NCBI GenBank assembly: GCA_938029215.1
Contig: CALHFG010000100.1
Span: 1 to 51,584 of the forward strand
Source of the DNA: an uncultured Acidimicrobiales bacterium
GTDB lineage: Bacteria; Actinomycetota; Acidimicrobiia; Acidimicrobiales; SZUA-35
Direction of reading: 5' to 3'
Length of the DNA: 51,584 nt
Part shown: positions 33,308-42,504 of the stretch, piece after piece
Position numbering within the stretch: position 1 is the stretch's first letter
How the letters are laid out: each line of letters begins with the position of its first letter
The notes under the pieces: generated by a model
Database searches by the model: none
Told to the model about the DNA's origin: nothing
Seen by the model: only the letters and a program-made list of their open reading frames with translations
Position numbers and translations under genes: made by a program

Positions 33308-35149
33308 ATGGCTGAGTATCGCTCCCGAACCACAACCCACGGCCGGAACATGGCCGGAGCACGCGCCCTGTGGCGAGCCACAGGCATGACCGACGACGAC
33401 TTCGACAAGCCCATTATTGCAATTGCGAACTCATTCACGCAGTTCGTCCCGGGCCACGTGCATCTCAAGGATCTGGGTCAGTTGGTGGCCCGAGAGATCG
33501 AGGCGGCCGGCGGCGTTGCAAAAGAGTTCAACACGATCGCCGTGGACGACGGAATTGCGATGGGCCACGGAGGCATGCTCTACAGCCTCCCCAGCCGAGA
33601 CCTGATCTCCGACAGCGTCGAATATATGGTGAACGCCCACTGCGCCGATGCGTTGGTGTGCATTTCCAACTGCGACAAGATCACTCCCGGCATGTTGAAC
33701 GCCGCGTTGCGGCTCAACATCCCCGTCGTGTTCGTGAGCGGCGGGCCGATGGAAGCCGGCAAGACTCGACTGGCCGGTCAGGAAGTCAAGGTCGATCTCA
33801 TCTCAGCCATGATGACCGCCGGCGACAGCAGTGTCAGCGATGAAGACGTTGCTGCAGTCGAACGTTCAGCGTGCCCAACGTGTGGTTCATGTTCGGGCAT
33901 GTTCACCGCCAACAGCATGAATTGTCTCACCGAGGCACTTGGCCTGGCGTTGCCAGGAAACGGCTCCACATTGGCTACCCACTCCGACCGCGAAGAACTA
34001 TTCCTCACTGCCGGCCGAACGATCGTTGACCTCGCTCGCCGCTACTACGAAAAAGACGACGAGTCGGTTCTCCCTCGCAATATTGCCAACCCTCGCGCGT
34101 TTGAGAATGCGATGGTGCTCGACATTGCCATGGGAGGTAGCACCAACACCGTGCTTCACTTCCTGGCAGCGGCCCAAGAGGCTGAGCACGACTTCACGAT
34201 GTCTCACATCGATGCCATCAGCCGGCGGGTACCGAACATCTGCAAAGTTGCGCCGAGCACCGACAAGTACCACATGGAAGATGTGCATCGAGCGGGCGGC
34301 ATCATGGGAATCTTGGGCGAACTTGATCGCGGGGGACTGATCGACACCTCGATGCCCACTATCCACAGCGAGACGCTTGCGTCAGCACTGGATCAATGGG
34401 ACATTGCCCGACCCACCGCCACCGAGACGGCCAAGTCATTGTTCTCGGCTGGTCCCGCTGGCATTCCCACCCAGGTGGCCTTCAGTCAGAGCACCCGCTG
34501 GCCCAGCCTCGACATCGACCGTGCCGAAGGTTGCATCCGCAACATTGAGAACGCCTATAGCTCCGAAGGCGGTCTGGCAGTTCTCTATGGAAACATTGCT
34601 GAACGAGGCTGCATTGTGAAGACCGCCGGCGTCGACGAGGAGAACTACATCTTCTCTGGAACCGCTCGGGTTTACGAAAGTCAGGATGACGCCGTCGAAG
34701 GCATTCTGGGCGAGGAGGTGCAGAGTGGCGACGTGGTGATCGTTCGCTACGAAGGACCCAAGGGCGGGCCGGGAATGCAGGAAATGCTGTATCCCACCAC
34801 CTACATCAAGAGCCGTGGACTCGGGAAAGAATGCGCCCTACTGACCGATGGAAGGTTCTCCGGAGGTACGTCGGGTCTTTCCATCGGCCATGCCTCGCCT
34901 GAGGCTGCCGCCGGCGGAACCATCGCTCTCGTCGAGACCGGTGACTCCATCAGTATCGACATTCCCAACCGGTCGATCACGCTCGAGGTCGACGATGCCG
35001 AATTGGCTGAGCGGCGAGCGGCCGAGGAGGCCCGTGGCAAAGATGCGTTCACACCAAAGAACCGGGAGCGCAAGGTGAGTCTTGCGCTGCGGGCCTATGC
35101 CAGCATGGTTACCAGCGCCGACACGGGCGCGGTTCGTCAGCTGGACTAG
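33308..35149 (+). CDS. ilvD: Dihydroxy-acid dehydratase
   Basis: 613-aa Fe-S dehydratase, third step of valine and isoleucine synthesis and also leading to leucine and pantothenate: 2,3-dihydroxy-acids to 2-keto acids. Cluster and metal ligands are in place: Asp81, Cys122 ([12 protein letters not shown]), the Lys125 that is carbamylated in the family and Cys195 ([11 protein letters not shown]). The C-terminal barrel has [19 protein letters not shown]. Stands apart from ilvBN, with its own leaderless promoter. The full length matches bacterial IlvD. Confidence 0.97.
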   Translation: MAEYRSRTTTHGRNMAGARALWRATGMTDDDFDKPIIAIANSFTQFVPGHVHLKDLGQLVAREIEAAGGVAKEFNTIAVDDGIAMGHGGMLYSLPSRDLISDSVEYMVNAHCADALVCISNCDKITPGMLNAALRLNIPVVFVSGGPMEAGKTRLAGQEVKVDLISAMMTAGDSSVSDEDVAAVERSACPTCGSCSGMFTANSMNCLTEALGLALPGNGSTLATHSDREELFLTAGRTIVDLARRYYEKDDESVLPRNIANPRAFENAMVLDIAMGGSTNTVLHFLAAAQEAEHDFTMSHIDAISRRVPNICKVAPSTDKYHMEDVHRAGGIMGILGELDRGGLIDTSMPTIHSETLASALDQWDIARPTATETAKSLFSAGPAGIPTQVAFSQSTRWPSLDIDRAEGCIRNIENAYSSEGGLAVLYGNIAERGCIVKTAGVDEENYIFSGTARVYESQDDAVEGILGEEVQSGDVVIVRYEGPKGGPGMQEMLYPTTYIKSRGLGKECALLTDGRFSGGTSGLSIGHASPEAAAGGTIALVETGDSISIDIPNRSITLEVDDAELAERRAAEEARGKDAFTPKNRERKVSLALRAYASMVTSADTGAVRQLD

Positions 35150-35159
35150 CGGGCAAACG

Positions 35160-35381
35160 GTGAAAGACAGTGGTTGGCGCCGAGCGTTCGCTCGGTTCCA
35201 ACGGGCCCGCTGGTTTCTGCTGGGTTCGCTCATCTGGTTTGGCGCATCCAAGGGGTTTTTGCTTGCGGCGCTCGTGGGCCTCGTTGTCTTTGCCGTTCTG
35301 ACCGCGGTCTTCCTTTGGCGCGAGGCCTCAGACGATGCGGGCTGGATCGACTCGGGCCCTGGGGTAAGCGAAGCTAGTTGA
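35160..35381 (+). CDS. Tiny membrane protein of unknown function
   Basis: 73 aa beginning at GTG 35160, 10 nt after the ilvD stop. A basic N-terminus (VKDSGWRRAFARFQRAR) precedes two short hydrophobic stretches (WFLLGSLIWFGA and LAALVGLVVFAVLTAVFLW). The tail is acidic. Its end overlaps the convergent NamZ-like gene by 8 nt. No homologue recognised; hydrophobicity and tight fit after ilvD argue that it is real. Confidence 0.6.
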   Translation: MKDSGWRRAFARFQRARWFLLGSLIWFGASKGFLLAALVGLVVFAVLTAVFLWREASDDAGWIDSGPGVSEAS

Positions 35382-36672
35382 ACCGATACCGGTCTGCGAT
35401 CAGCTGGAAGTCCCTCACGTCGTCGGCCCACAGTTCGACAATTTCTGACGGTGCGAGATCGGCGACGAGCGCCACTCGGACCGCGGGGTCGCCAACAAGG
35501 CGGTCGAACACGTCGGGCCGATCAATGATGGCGGATCGGTCCTCGACGGTGTCCATGAAGGCGTCGAGTAGCTCGACGGTCACCCGGAACGGGTCGTCTA
35601 GCGCCCCATTTGTTGTCAATTTGATACCCGGAATGGTTTCACCTTCGAAGCGGGGGTCGACCGCCATGTTGGGGATGTCTTGTGGAGTGAACTCTGCGGG
35701 CACGATGTCGAGGCCAATGAGCTGGCGGCCGCCGGTCGTGGCCAGCACCCCTTCGACATCGGCGCTCGGCCCGCCGATGAGCGAGAACGGCGTGTCGGTT
35801 CCGCGACCCTCGCTGAGAGATGTCGCTTCGAATGCCACGACCGCGGGATAGAGCCATGTGGACTCGAGCGTCGGTAGGTTCGGGCTGGGCGGAATCCACG
35901 GATCCGAGAGTGGGCCGCTGGGCCCCGCAACCGTGAGGTCGGCGGCATCCACGAGACCCTCGCCAACGAGCAGCGCCGCAAGTTCGCCCGACGTCAGGCC
36001 ATACACCGCCGGGATTCGGTAGGGGCTGATGAAGCTGGTCAGGCCGGGGGCCAGCGACGGGCCGGTGATGATGTCACCCTGAGGATTGGGCCGATCTACC
36101 ACGATCACGGGCACGTTCGAATTGGCGGCCGCGTCCATAACCAGCCCCATTGTGGCGATGTAGGTGTATGCCCTAACCCCGACATCCTGGAGGTCGTACA
36201 CGATGACATCGAGATCGCTGATCTGTGCCGGTGCCGGTGACCGGGTAGTCCCATACAGGCTGATAACGGGCACCCCGGTTTCGGGCTCGGTTCCGTCGTC
36301 GACGAGCTCACCAGCGTCAGCTTCGCCTGCGAGCCCGTGTTCGGGAGCGAAGATGCGAACCAGCTCGGTGGTCGGATTCTCGGCGATCACATCGATCGTT
36401 CGACCCTCGGGCAACATCGATGCCTGATGAGCCACGAGGCCGACTCGAACTGGTCCGGTCGTTTCGATCGACGAGATCGCGTTCAGCAAGGACTCGGTCT
36501 GGGACGGGGGAGTCGTCGTCGTGGTCGATTGGGCGGTCGTGGTGGTGACGTCGGAACTGGTGGTCTCCGGCGGAACGGTGGTAGGCGCCGAACTAATTGC
36601 GGGGGCCGTTTCGGGGTCGGCACCCGTGCACGCAGAGAGCACGAGCAAGAAGCCAAAAAGCGATCGCCACAT
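35374..36672 (-). CDS. NamZ-like DUF1343 lipoprotein
   Basis: 432-aa predicted lipoprotein: lipobox LSAC (Cys15), Thr/Ser linker, then DUF1343. Characteristic blocks: VGLVAHQASMLPEGR, VRIFAPEHGLAGEADAGE, the SLYGTTRSP segment, VIVYDLQDVGVRAYTYI and VIVVDRPNPQGD. Characterised members (NamZ) are exo-beta-N-acetylmuramidases that release MurNAc from peptidoglycan fragments, so a role in wall recycling is likely. ATG 36672 starts the signal and has a TACCGT hexamer 7 nt upstream. Confidence 0.9.
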   Translation of the reverse strand: MWRSLFGFLLVLSACTGADPETAPAISSAPTTVPPETTSSDVTTTTAQSTTTTTPPSQTESLLNAISSIETTGPVRVGLVAHQASMLPEGRTIDVIAENPTTELVRIFAPEHGLAGEADAGELVDDGTEPETGVPVISLYGTTRSPAPAQISDLDVIVYDLQDVGVRAYTYIATMGLVMDAAANSNVPVIVVDRPNPQGDIITGPSLAPGLTSFISPYRIPAVYGLTSGELAALLVGEGLVDAADLTVAGPSGPLSDPWIPPSPNLPTLESTWLYPAVVAFEATSLSEGRGTDTPFSLIGGPSADVEGVLATTGGRQLIGLDIVPAEFTPQDIPNMAVDPRFEGETIPGIKLTTNGALDDPFRVTVELLDAFMDTVEDRSAIIDRPDVFDRLVGDPAVRVALVADLAPSEIVELWADDVRDFQLIADRYRFN

Positions 36673-36679
36673 CGGGCCA

Positions 36680-36685
36680 ACGGTA
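36680..36685 (-). promoter_or_regulatory. -10 hexamer TACCGT (minus strand), leaderless start
   Basis: Ends 7 nt before ATG 36672, which supports that start over in-frame ATGs further upstream. Confidence 0.45.
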
Positions 36686-36762
36686 GTTCTCCGACCTCGA
36701 CGCATCGGGTCAGGTGGCTGGGACAGTCGCCACTCGGTCCGAAACAAGCTGGAGGAGCCTAG

Positions 36763-38415
36763 CTAGCTGACTCGAAGTTCCCGGCCGTGCCATGCCTTGG
36801 CAGCATCGGACCGCTTTTGTAGTTCCACCGCTGTTGCAGTTGCGACTCGTTTGACTCCGGACAGACGGTTGAGTTCGGCATTCACCTGGGCATGGGTGAG
36901 GCCGGTGGTTGCGACCAGATCCCGAACCCAGGCCGCATTGACGCTGCGGAGGCGTTCGCGCTCCTTGCGTCCACCTGGAACCGTGGGTCGGGTCCGGGCG
37001 TTGGGGTCGATCGGAGGCAGAGACCGGAGGTCGAGCAACAGCTCAGGGTTCGGCTCGATTTGTATCCCATCGACGACGTCGTCCTGGTCACCGGGAAGGT
37101 GCTCCTCCTCCAGCTCGCGCCGGAGTGCGGCTTCCACTTCGTCTTCGTGGGTGGCGTCGGTGATCGTGGCGGAATGCACGGCGAAAAGCGACATCTGCTC
37201 TTCATCGCCGTCAGCCCGTTCGGCCCGCTCCTGTTGCTCACGTTCTTCTTTGTACAAGTCCAACTTGTGCCGCCGGACTTCTTTGATCGAGTTGGCGTAG
37301 TGTCGCAAACGCGGGTCATCAGGCACGTACATGAACGCCCGTCCGCGTCCACCGGTGAAGCGAACGATACGGCCGACAGCCTGTCGGAAGAACAGTTCGG
37401 TCGTGGTGGTTGTGGCGTATACCCCCACCCGGAGGCGGGGGATGTCCACGCCCTCAGAAATCATCCGAACCGCGATCACCCACGGTTCGGTACCAGCCGC
37501 GAACTGTTCAATCTTCTTTGACGCCGTTGGGTCTTCGCTGACGACGACCATGGCTCGAATGCCGAATCGGTCTCGGAACATTCGTTGAATGGCGTTGGCA
37601 TGCTCCTGATCCATTGCGATTACCAGCCCGCCCGCTTCGGGGTAGCGGTCGCGGATCTTCGTGAGCTGTTGGTTTGCCTCACGAATGACAGTTGGCAGCC
37701 ATTCACCGTCGGCACTGAGCGCCGCGCGAAGGCGCTGATTGGCGTGTGACCGAGGCAGAGGATCGTCGAAGGTAGCGGCCAGCTGGGACCCGTCGGGGGC
37801 TGTCCATTCCATGTGGCCGCCGAATCGTGGGAAGTAGACCGGACGCACGACTCGGCCGTCACCCAACGCATCGCCGTAGCCGTACTCGACGTTGGGTAGG
37901 ACCTGGCCACCCTTGTACTCGAGGAAAGGTATGAGGGCGTCGTCACTTCGAAACGGCGTGCCGCTCAGGGCGAGCCGGTGGCGGGCGGTGTTGAAGCTCT
38001 TCACGATGCCGGTACCCCACGCTCTGTCATCGCCCGCATGGTGGATCTCATCCAAGATCGCGAAGCCGTCGTGGCATATCTGCGCCAGTTCAGCGTGGGC
38101 GGTGGCGGCCTGTTGGTACGTGGTGACTACCCCGTGCAGGTCCGGCGGGAGTCCGTCGGCCGGTTTCCAGTCGGGATCGAGTTGTAGCCCAAACGCCTCG
38201 GCGGCGTTGGCCCATTGGTACTTCAGGTGGCGAGTGGGGGCGACAACAACGAGCTTTCCCTGCACCTTCGGCAACGTTAACCGGGCACAAGTGAGAGCGA
38301 AGGTAGTTTTCCCAGCTCCAGGCGTTGCAACCGCCATGAAGTCTTCGCCGATCGTGTCCTGAAAAGCGGTGAGGGCCCGCCGTTGCCACGGCCGGAGACG
38401 AAGGGTGCGAGGCAT
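36763..38415 (-). CDS. Superfamily 2 DEAD/DEAH-box helicase
   Basis: 550-aa nucleic-acid-dependent ATPase. Starts LRLRPWQRRALTAFQ (Q-tip region); Walker A ATPGAGKTT (30-38), DEIH box 122-125, SGTPFRSD (motif III), and C-terminal helicase motifs with ISEGVDIPRLRVGV and QAVGRIVRF (motif VI). The layout resembles XPB/type III restriction-like helicases; no methylase or nuclease gene is nearby, so a restriction role is unsupported. The C-terminal 150 aa are charged and end in a helix-hairpin-like region. ATG 38415 is taken; the upstream frame adds no motif. Confidence 0.9.
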   Translation of the reverse strand: MPRTLRLRPWQRRALTAFQDTIGEDFMAVATPGAGKTTFALTCARLTLPKVQGKLVVVAPTRHLKYQWANAAEAFGLQLDPDWKPADGLPPDLHGVVTTYQQAATAHAELAQICHDGFAILDEIHHAGDDRAWGTGIVKSFNTARHRLALSGTPFRSDDALIPFLEYKGGQVLPNVEYGYGDALGDGRVVRPVYFPRFGGHMEWTAPDGSQLAATFDDPLPRSHANQRLRAALSADGEWLPTVIREANQQLTKIRDRYPEAGGLVIAMDQEHANAIQRMFRDRFGIRAMVVVSEDPTASKKIEQFAAGTEPWVIAVRMISEGVDIPRLRVGVYATTTTTELFFRQAVGRIVRFTGGRGRAFMYVPDDPRLRHYANSIKEVRRHKLDLYKEEREQQERAERADGDEEQMSLFAVHSATITDATHEDEVEAALRRELEEEHLPGDQDDVVDGIQIEPNPELLLDLRSLPPIDPNARTRPTVPGGRKERERLRSVNAAWVRDLVATTGLTHAQVNAELNRLSGVKRVATATAVELQKRSDAAKAWHGRELRVS

Positions 38416-38601
38416 GAGCGACCGATTGTGCCCGAATGAGGCGCCCACGACACGGCTTTCCACAAGGGAATCTGAAACTCACGATGAGGCCTCACGGGGA
38501 GCAGTCGCCCCGCCCGCCTCGGTGCCGGAGCCGGCTGCCAGTTCTCGGGGTTTCCCGGTGGTCGTGGTCTTCAGATCTCCCGTCTTTCAGATTGGGGGTT
38601 G

Positions 38602-38621
38602 ACCTGAAGCGCACTCCAGGT
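38602..38621 (+). promoter_or_regulatory. MerR-type operator in the merR-AKR promoter
   Basis: ACCTGAAG and CTCCAGGT flank CGCA: inverted repeat with 7 of 8 matching positions, starting inside the -35 element TTGACC (38599-38604). Such a palindrome in the spacer is typical of MerR-regulated promoters. It ends 14 nt before the regulator ATG. Confidence 0.65.
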
Positions 38622-38635
38622 TGTTGACTGGTCTC

Positions 38636-39028
38636 ATGACAACGAACACACCAACTGCAGGTCTCGCCCCAGCGGCTATGGCCGAGCGTTGCGGAGTCTC
38701 GATCGACACCCTTCGGTACTACGAGCGTGAAGGTCTACTACAAAACGTGGCTCGCGCTGAGAGCGGTCATCGTCGCTATAGCGAAGACGATGTGCTGTGG
38801 GTCGAGGTACTGCGCTGCCTCCGGGAAACCGGCATGAGCATCGAGCAGCTCCGTCACTATTGCCAACTCGGAGCCCAAGGCAACCACACCGCAGCTGAGC
38901 GCCGCGAGATGTTGACGAGTCACCGAACGCTCGTTGAGGCCCAGATCGTCGAGCGTCAGCTCGCGTTGAAGCTCATCGACCACAAGCTCAGCTATTACCC
39001 AAACCCCCAAGATCAGGAGAACAAATGA
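38636..39028 (+). CDS. MerR family transcriptional regulator
   Basis: 130-aa regulator. N-terminal winged helix ([26 protein letters not shown], then [20 protein letters not shown]) and a C-terminal dimerisation helix. It has the length of small MerR proteins and no obvious metal-binding Cys cluster, so it is not a mercury or copper sensor. ATG 38636 lies 14 nt after the palindromic operator; an upstream TTG would put the start inside it. The stop overlaps the aldo/keto reductase ATG (ATGA), so it probably autoregulates this two-gene operon. Confidence 0.92.
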   Translation: MTTNTPTAGLAPAAMAERCGVSIDTLRYYEREGLLQNVARAESGHRRYSEDDVLWVEVLRCLRETGMSIEQLRHYCQLGAQGNHTAAERREMLTSHRTLVEAQIVERQLALKLIDHKLSYYPNPQDQENK

Positions 39029-40080
39029 GTTTTGGCGCAAGTAACACCGACCCGTATGTGCAGCTCGGCAACAGTGGGCTGTTCGTGTACCGAATCGGCC
39101 TTGGCACGATGCAATTTGGCTGGTCTGTCGACGAAGAGGGATCCCACGCAGTTCTGGACACCTACGCCGAGGCTGGCGGGAATTTCATCGACACTGCCGA
39201 CTGCTACAGCAGTTGGGCGGGCTCGATGGGCGGTCCCATAAACCCGGGCGGGGTGTCTGAAGAGATCGTGGGTAGCTGGTTGAAGGCCCGCGGCAACCGC
39301 GACGATGTGGTGATTGCCACCAAGGTACGCGCTGCGATGGGGGTGCAGTTCTCCGATCATCGAGGAACTGCGTCGCAGCGGGAAGGGCTGAGCCGACAGT
39401 GGATTACGCGGGCCTGTGATGACAGCCTGCGCCGACTCGGTGTAGATCACATCGACCTCTATCAGGCGCACTTCATCGACCCGGTAGTGCCCATTGAGGA
39501 GACAATGTCTGCCTTTACCGACCTGGTTCGGCAGGGCAAGGTGAGGTACCTCGGATGCTCGAATTACAGCGCCTGGCGCCTGATGGAAGCGCTGTGGGCA
39601 TCGGATCGCAAGAACCTCGAATCGTTCATTTCACTGCAGCCTGAGTACAACCTGCTCGACCCGTGGCGTTCCTATGTCGAGATGGAACTGGCGCCGATGT
39701 GTGAGAAATACGGCATCGGGATGGTGCCCTATAGTCCGCTGGCCGGTGGCCTTCTCACCGGCAAGTACCGCCGAGCTGAGGCGCTCCCCGCCAGCGTGCG
39801 AGCCGAGGAGAACGCCAAGGTTCGATTCTCCGACAAGAACTGGGACATCATCGAGACCTTGGTAGCGGTGGCTGCAAACGAAGAACAGTCGCCGGCCTCG
39901 GCCGCGGTCAACTGGCTGCGGTCCAAGCCTTGGGTTGCCGCCCCGATCGTCGGTGCGAACCGGCCCGATCAGCTTCTCGGAACGCTGGAAGGACTGGACC
40001 GGCCCTTGAGCGCTGGTGCGATTGCCCGCCTCGATGAGGTCAGCGACTTTGCCCGTAGTCGCCCGGCTCTCGAGACCTGA
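39025..40080 (+). CDS. Aldo/keto reductase
   Basis: 351-aa NADPH-dependent TIM-barrel oxidoreductase. Catalytic tetrad Asp56 ([10 protein letters not shown]), Tyr61, Lys100 (IATKV) and His149 (YQAHF) all present, plus the C-terminal NADP-binding [10 protein letters not shown] segment. Resembles the YghZ/YajO-like group acting on aldehydes. Co-transcribed with the MerR regulator, probably induced by a reactive aldehyde or quinone (inference). Confidence 0.94.
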   Translation: MSFGASNTDPYVQLGNSGLFVYRIGLGTMQFGWSVDEEGSHAVLDTYAEAGGNFIDTADCYSSWAGSMGGPINPGGVSEEIVGSWLKARGNRDDVVIATKVRAAMGVQFSDHRGTASQREGLSRQWITRACDDSLRRLGVDHIDLYQAHFIDPVVPIEETMSAFTDLVRQGKVRYLGCSNYSAWRLMEALWASDRKNLESFISLQPEYNLLDPWRSYVEMELAPMCEKYGIGMVPYSPLAGGLLTGKYRRAEALPASVRAEENAKVRFSDKNWDIIETLVAVAANEEQSPASAAVNWLRSKPWVAAPIVGANRPDQLLGTLEGLDRPLSAGAIARLDEVSDFARSRPALET

Positions 40081-40089
40081 GACGCGGCA

Positions 40090-40970
40090 AAAGAGAAAGA
40101 ACCCCTGGCCCGCAGGCCAGGGGTTCTAAGCGTGGTGAGTATCCACCACAGTCGTTCAGGGCGGTAGTACCGTCATCCCGACTGTTTCCACTGCCCGTTG
40201 GTCTTGCGACCTTCGGGCAGTGTCCGTTTTCGGCCCTCCCGTTCGAGCGACGACCTGGACTCCAACTGGCAAGGCTCAGAGAGGGACACGATCGAGCGGG
40301 CAGGCACCTGCTTGATCGAATTTCCCTGCTCGTCACTTGCGTGGCGTTGGCAGGCCGGACTCAAGTCCGGAGGTTGTGCCGAACCGTCCCACCGCTGCAC
40401 GAGGCAAGGATGGTCCAGTTGCATTGCGTCTGTCTCCCAGCTTCACAGCCGAATTGCTTCGAGCTGTATCACCGGGTGACTTCTGCGCTGCGGGCGGAAC
40501 TCACCCAACGTGTAGTTCTCATCCAGAAACCTTGCGATTTCCTTCAAATAGCCAAACGTTGAACCGTCGAGTTACTGCAAGGCTCCACGAGGGAGATCAC
40601 ATCACTGTCCGGGTTGCCGTAGATGATGGGTCGGCGCCCCTTGCGGGTTGCCTCGCCTTCACATCAGGCGGATGGCCCGTGCACTCGTTTGGGTTCACCT
40701 TGTGAGTGTTCCCGCCCGGGTGTACCGGCCGGTGCTCCCATACCCGATCGACCTGACCCTTGCGGGCCCTGCGTTTCCGGCATGGACAGCAGCCTTCGGG
40801 AGGGGCCGCACAAACTCTCGCGAGTCGGTCCGAACGCTCCTTCGAGCGATTCTGGCGGCCGCTGAATGAACTCCTTGCGAAGCGCATTCTGAAGCTTTCA
40901 GAACCAGCCGCTAGTTCTGCCGTGACGTCGGGCCTTTCGACCGTCAGCTTCCGGCTTCCCCGTGGGCTGC
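40090..40970 (-). ncRNA. Candidate large structured non-coding RNA, about 0.87 kb
   Basis: No credible protein gene covers 40081-41121. Read on the minus strand it folds locally into many hairpins (plus coordinates): 40132-40149; 40149-40184 with an inner CGGT/ACCG; 40189-40222 (9 bp plus GGTC/GACC); 40334-40343; 40355-40370 inside GGCA/TGCC (40349-40380); 40446-40466; 40526-40541; 40638-40647; 40682-40708; 40755-40768; 40814-40825 and 40835-40848 enclosed by GGCCGC/GCGGCC (40804-40809 with 40855-40860); 40871-40882; 40931-40942 inside TGACG/CGTCA. Loops on the minus strand are GCAA seven times, GAAA, GCGA and GAAG. Four stems (40526, 40755, 40871, 40931) need G-U pairs and are complete only as minus RNA. 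A terminator closes it. A TTGACG (41005-41000) with a weak TGAATA 17 nt on is a possible promoter, so the 5' end is approximate. Coding of a peptide is not excluded. Confidence 0.7.
40098..40127 (-). terminator. Strong intrinsic terminator of the minus-strand RNA
   Basis: Perfect 13-bp stem: arms AGAACCCCTGGCC and GGCCAGGGGTTCT around a 4-nt loop. On the minus strand it is followed by TTCTCTTTT (40097-40089), a U-rich tail; on the plus strand the sequence after it is AAGCGTGG. The terminator thus serves a transcript coming from the right, although the stem may also help end the aldo/keto reductase message. Confidence 0.85.
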
Positions 40971-41080
40971 TATCGATATTCAACCATTCGTTGGCGCCTC
41001 GTCAAGCGGAAAACCAAGAAAAACTCAAAGTAACTCTGAGCGCAGTTGGGCCGCCGCGCAGAGTCCTCAAACGAGCTGAA

Positions 41081-41092
41081 ATTTGATCAAAT
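41081..41092. promoter_or_regulatory. Perfect palindrome ATTTGATCAAAT
   Basis: A 12-bp perfect palindrome in AT-rich surroundings, 30 nt before the hydroxyacyl-CoA dehydrogenase ATG and about 76 nt behind the putative ncRNA promoter. Could be an operator for a dimeric regulator. Confidence 0.35.
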
Positions 41093-41121
41093 AGTGGCTG
41101 ACGCGACGTGGCGAGTGGTGG

Positions 41122-42471
41122 ATGGTCGGGAGGATTTCCTTCTACGCTTTCTCTGTGGGAACCGCATCAAGAACAATTTCGTCCGTCGCCGTCATCGGTT
41201 GTGGAACCATGGGCTCGGGCATCGCCGCAGCATCGGCCGCAGCTGGCTGTCGGGTGCTGATGCTGGACCTCACGCCTGAGGCGGTCGAACGAGGCGTGTC
41301 GGCGGTGGCGGAAGAACACCGCCACCTGATCGATACAGGCACCATCGACGCTGACCTCGAAAAGGTTGCAGGGTACGACTGGATCTGCGAAGCGATCGTC
41401 GAAGATCTCGGGATCAAGAAGGATCTCTTTGCCCGAATCGAAGATGTCCGATCCGCGGGTTCAGTGGTTTCATCGAACACCTCTGGTATCCCGCTCCGAT
41501 CGATCACCGAGGGCCTCCCCGCTGACCTTCGTGCCGACATTGCGATCACACATTTCTTCAATCCGGTTCAAGTGATGAAGTTGTTCGAATTGGTCCCGGG
41601 CGAAGACACGTCGGCCGAGGTGATCGAGGCCTTCGCACGTTTTGGGGCGAACGAGCTCGGCAAAGGCGTCGTCCATGCAAAGGACACGGTCAACTTCATC
41701 GGTAACCGCATCGGCTGCTACTTCATGCTGTCCGGTCTGCATCTGGCCAAGCCGTTCCTGGCGGACGGCATGAAGCAAGAAACGATCGACGCGGTTCTTG
41801 GCCAGTTCGTTGGTTTACCGCCAACCGGTCTGTATGGGCTCATCGATCTCATCGGACTCGATGTGATGGATCTGGTCGGTAAGAACCTGGCGGTCAATCT
41901 TCCCGAGGGAGATGCGGGTCACGCCTACACAAGCTTCCCGCCGGCGGAGCAGGCGATGCTTGAACGTGGGCAACTCGGCCGCAAGGCTCGGGCCGCCGGC
42001 GGCTTTGGTCGCGTGTCCAAGAACGATGATGGATCGAAAACGAAGGAGACCTTCGACCTTCATGAACAGGAGTGGCGGGCCCCCGTGGCTCCGGATGTGG
42101 ACGGGCTACCGGTTGGCATGGGAGACGTGCTGTTCGCCGACAGTCCTCAGGGTCGTGTGGCATGGGAGATCTTTGGTGGCACGTTGCTGTACGCAGCTGG
42201 CCTCGTCCCCGAGATCGCCGACGACATCGCCAACGTCGACAACGCCATTCGCTGGGGATTCAACTGGAAGAAGGGGCCCTTCGAAATGCTTGATCATCTC
42301 GGTCCCCAGCGGGTCATCGAGCGGCTTCGGTCCGAAGGGTCAGAGCTCCCGAGCATGCTTGCCACACTGGATGCCAGTGACGGCGAGACGTTCTACAGCG
42401 GCGAAGGTGCCGATCGGCAAATGCTGATGCCCGACGGCTCTCTAGCCTCAGCCCCAGAAGTTCCCCAATAA
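41122..42471 (+). CDS. 3-hydroxyacyl-CoA dehydrogenase
   Basis: 449-aa NAD-dependent dehydrogenase of beta-oxidation or butanoate metabolism. Rossmann domain with VAVIGCGTMGSGIAAASAAAG, catalytic-region FNPVQVMKLFELVPG (His in the preceding THFFNPV), KDTVNFIGNRIG, then a C-terminal 3HCDH domain and a second, related C-terminal region from about residue 330. No fused enoyl-CoA hydratase, unlike FadB. ATG 41122 gives 11 residues more than GTG 41155, where family similarity almost begins, so the start is uncertain. Confidence 0.92.
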   Translation: MVGRISFYAFSVGTASRTISSVAVIGCGTMGSGIAAASAAAGCRVLMLDLTPEAVERGVSAVAEEHRHLIDTGTIDADLEKVAGYDWICEAIVEDLGIKKDLFARIEDVRSAGSVVSSNTSGIPLRSITEGLPADLRADIAITHFFNPVQVMKLFELVPGEDTSAEVIEAFARFGANELGKGVVHAKDTVNFIGNRIGCYFMLSGLHLAKPFLADGMKQETIDAVLGQFVGLPPTGLYGLIDLIGLDVMDLVGKNLAVNLPEGDAGHAYTSFPPAEQAMLERGQLGRKARAAGGFGRVSKNDDGSKTKETFDLHEQEWRAPVAPDVDGLPVGMGDVLFADSPQGRVAWEIFGGTLLYAAGLVPEIADDIANVDNAIRWGFNWKKGPFEMLDHLGPQRVIERLRSEGSELPSMLATLDASDGETFYSGEGADRQMLMPDGSLASAPEVPQ

Positions 42472-42504
42472 CGCAACGAACCTCACCAGCAAAAGAGCTC
42501 CATC

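Noticed and set aside
36763-38415. Part of a restriction-modification or defence island
   Set aside because: The helicase has no methyltransferase, nuclease or other defence gene beside it.
40090-40970. RNase P RNA, tmRNA, SRP RNA or 6S RNA
   Set aside because: I looked on both strands for the GAGGAAAGTCC core of RNase P, the tmRNA acceptor and tag ends and the SRP GGAAGNAGC loop and found none; the length also does not fit.
40597-40983. 128-codon minus-strand ORF inside the candidate ncRNA
   Set aside because: Its translation is Arg/Pro/Cys-rich without domain features, and the same bases form hairpins with GNRA loops; I see no ribosome site and the frame stops before the terminator.
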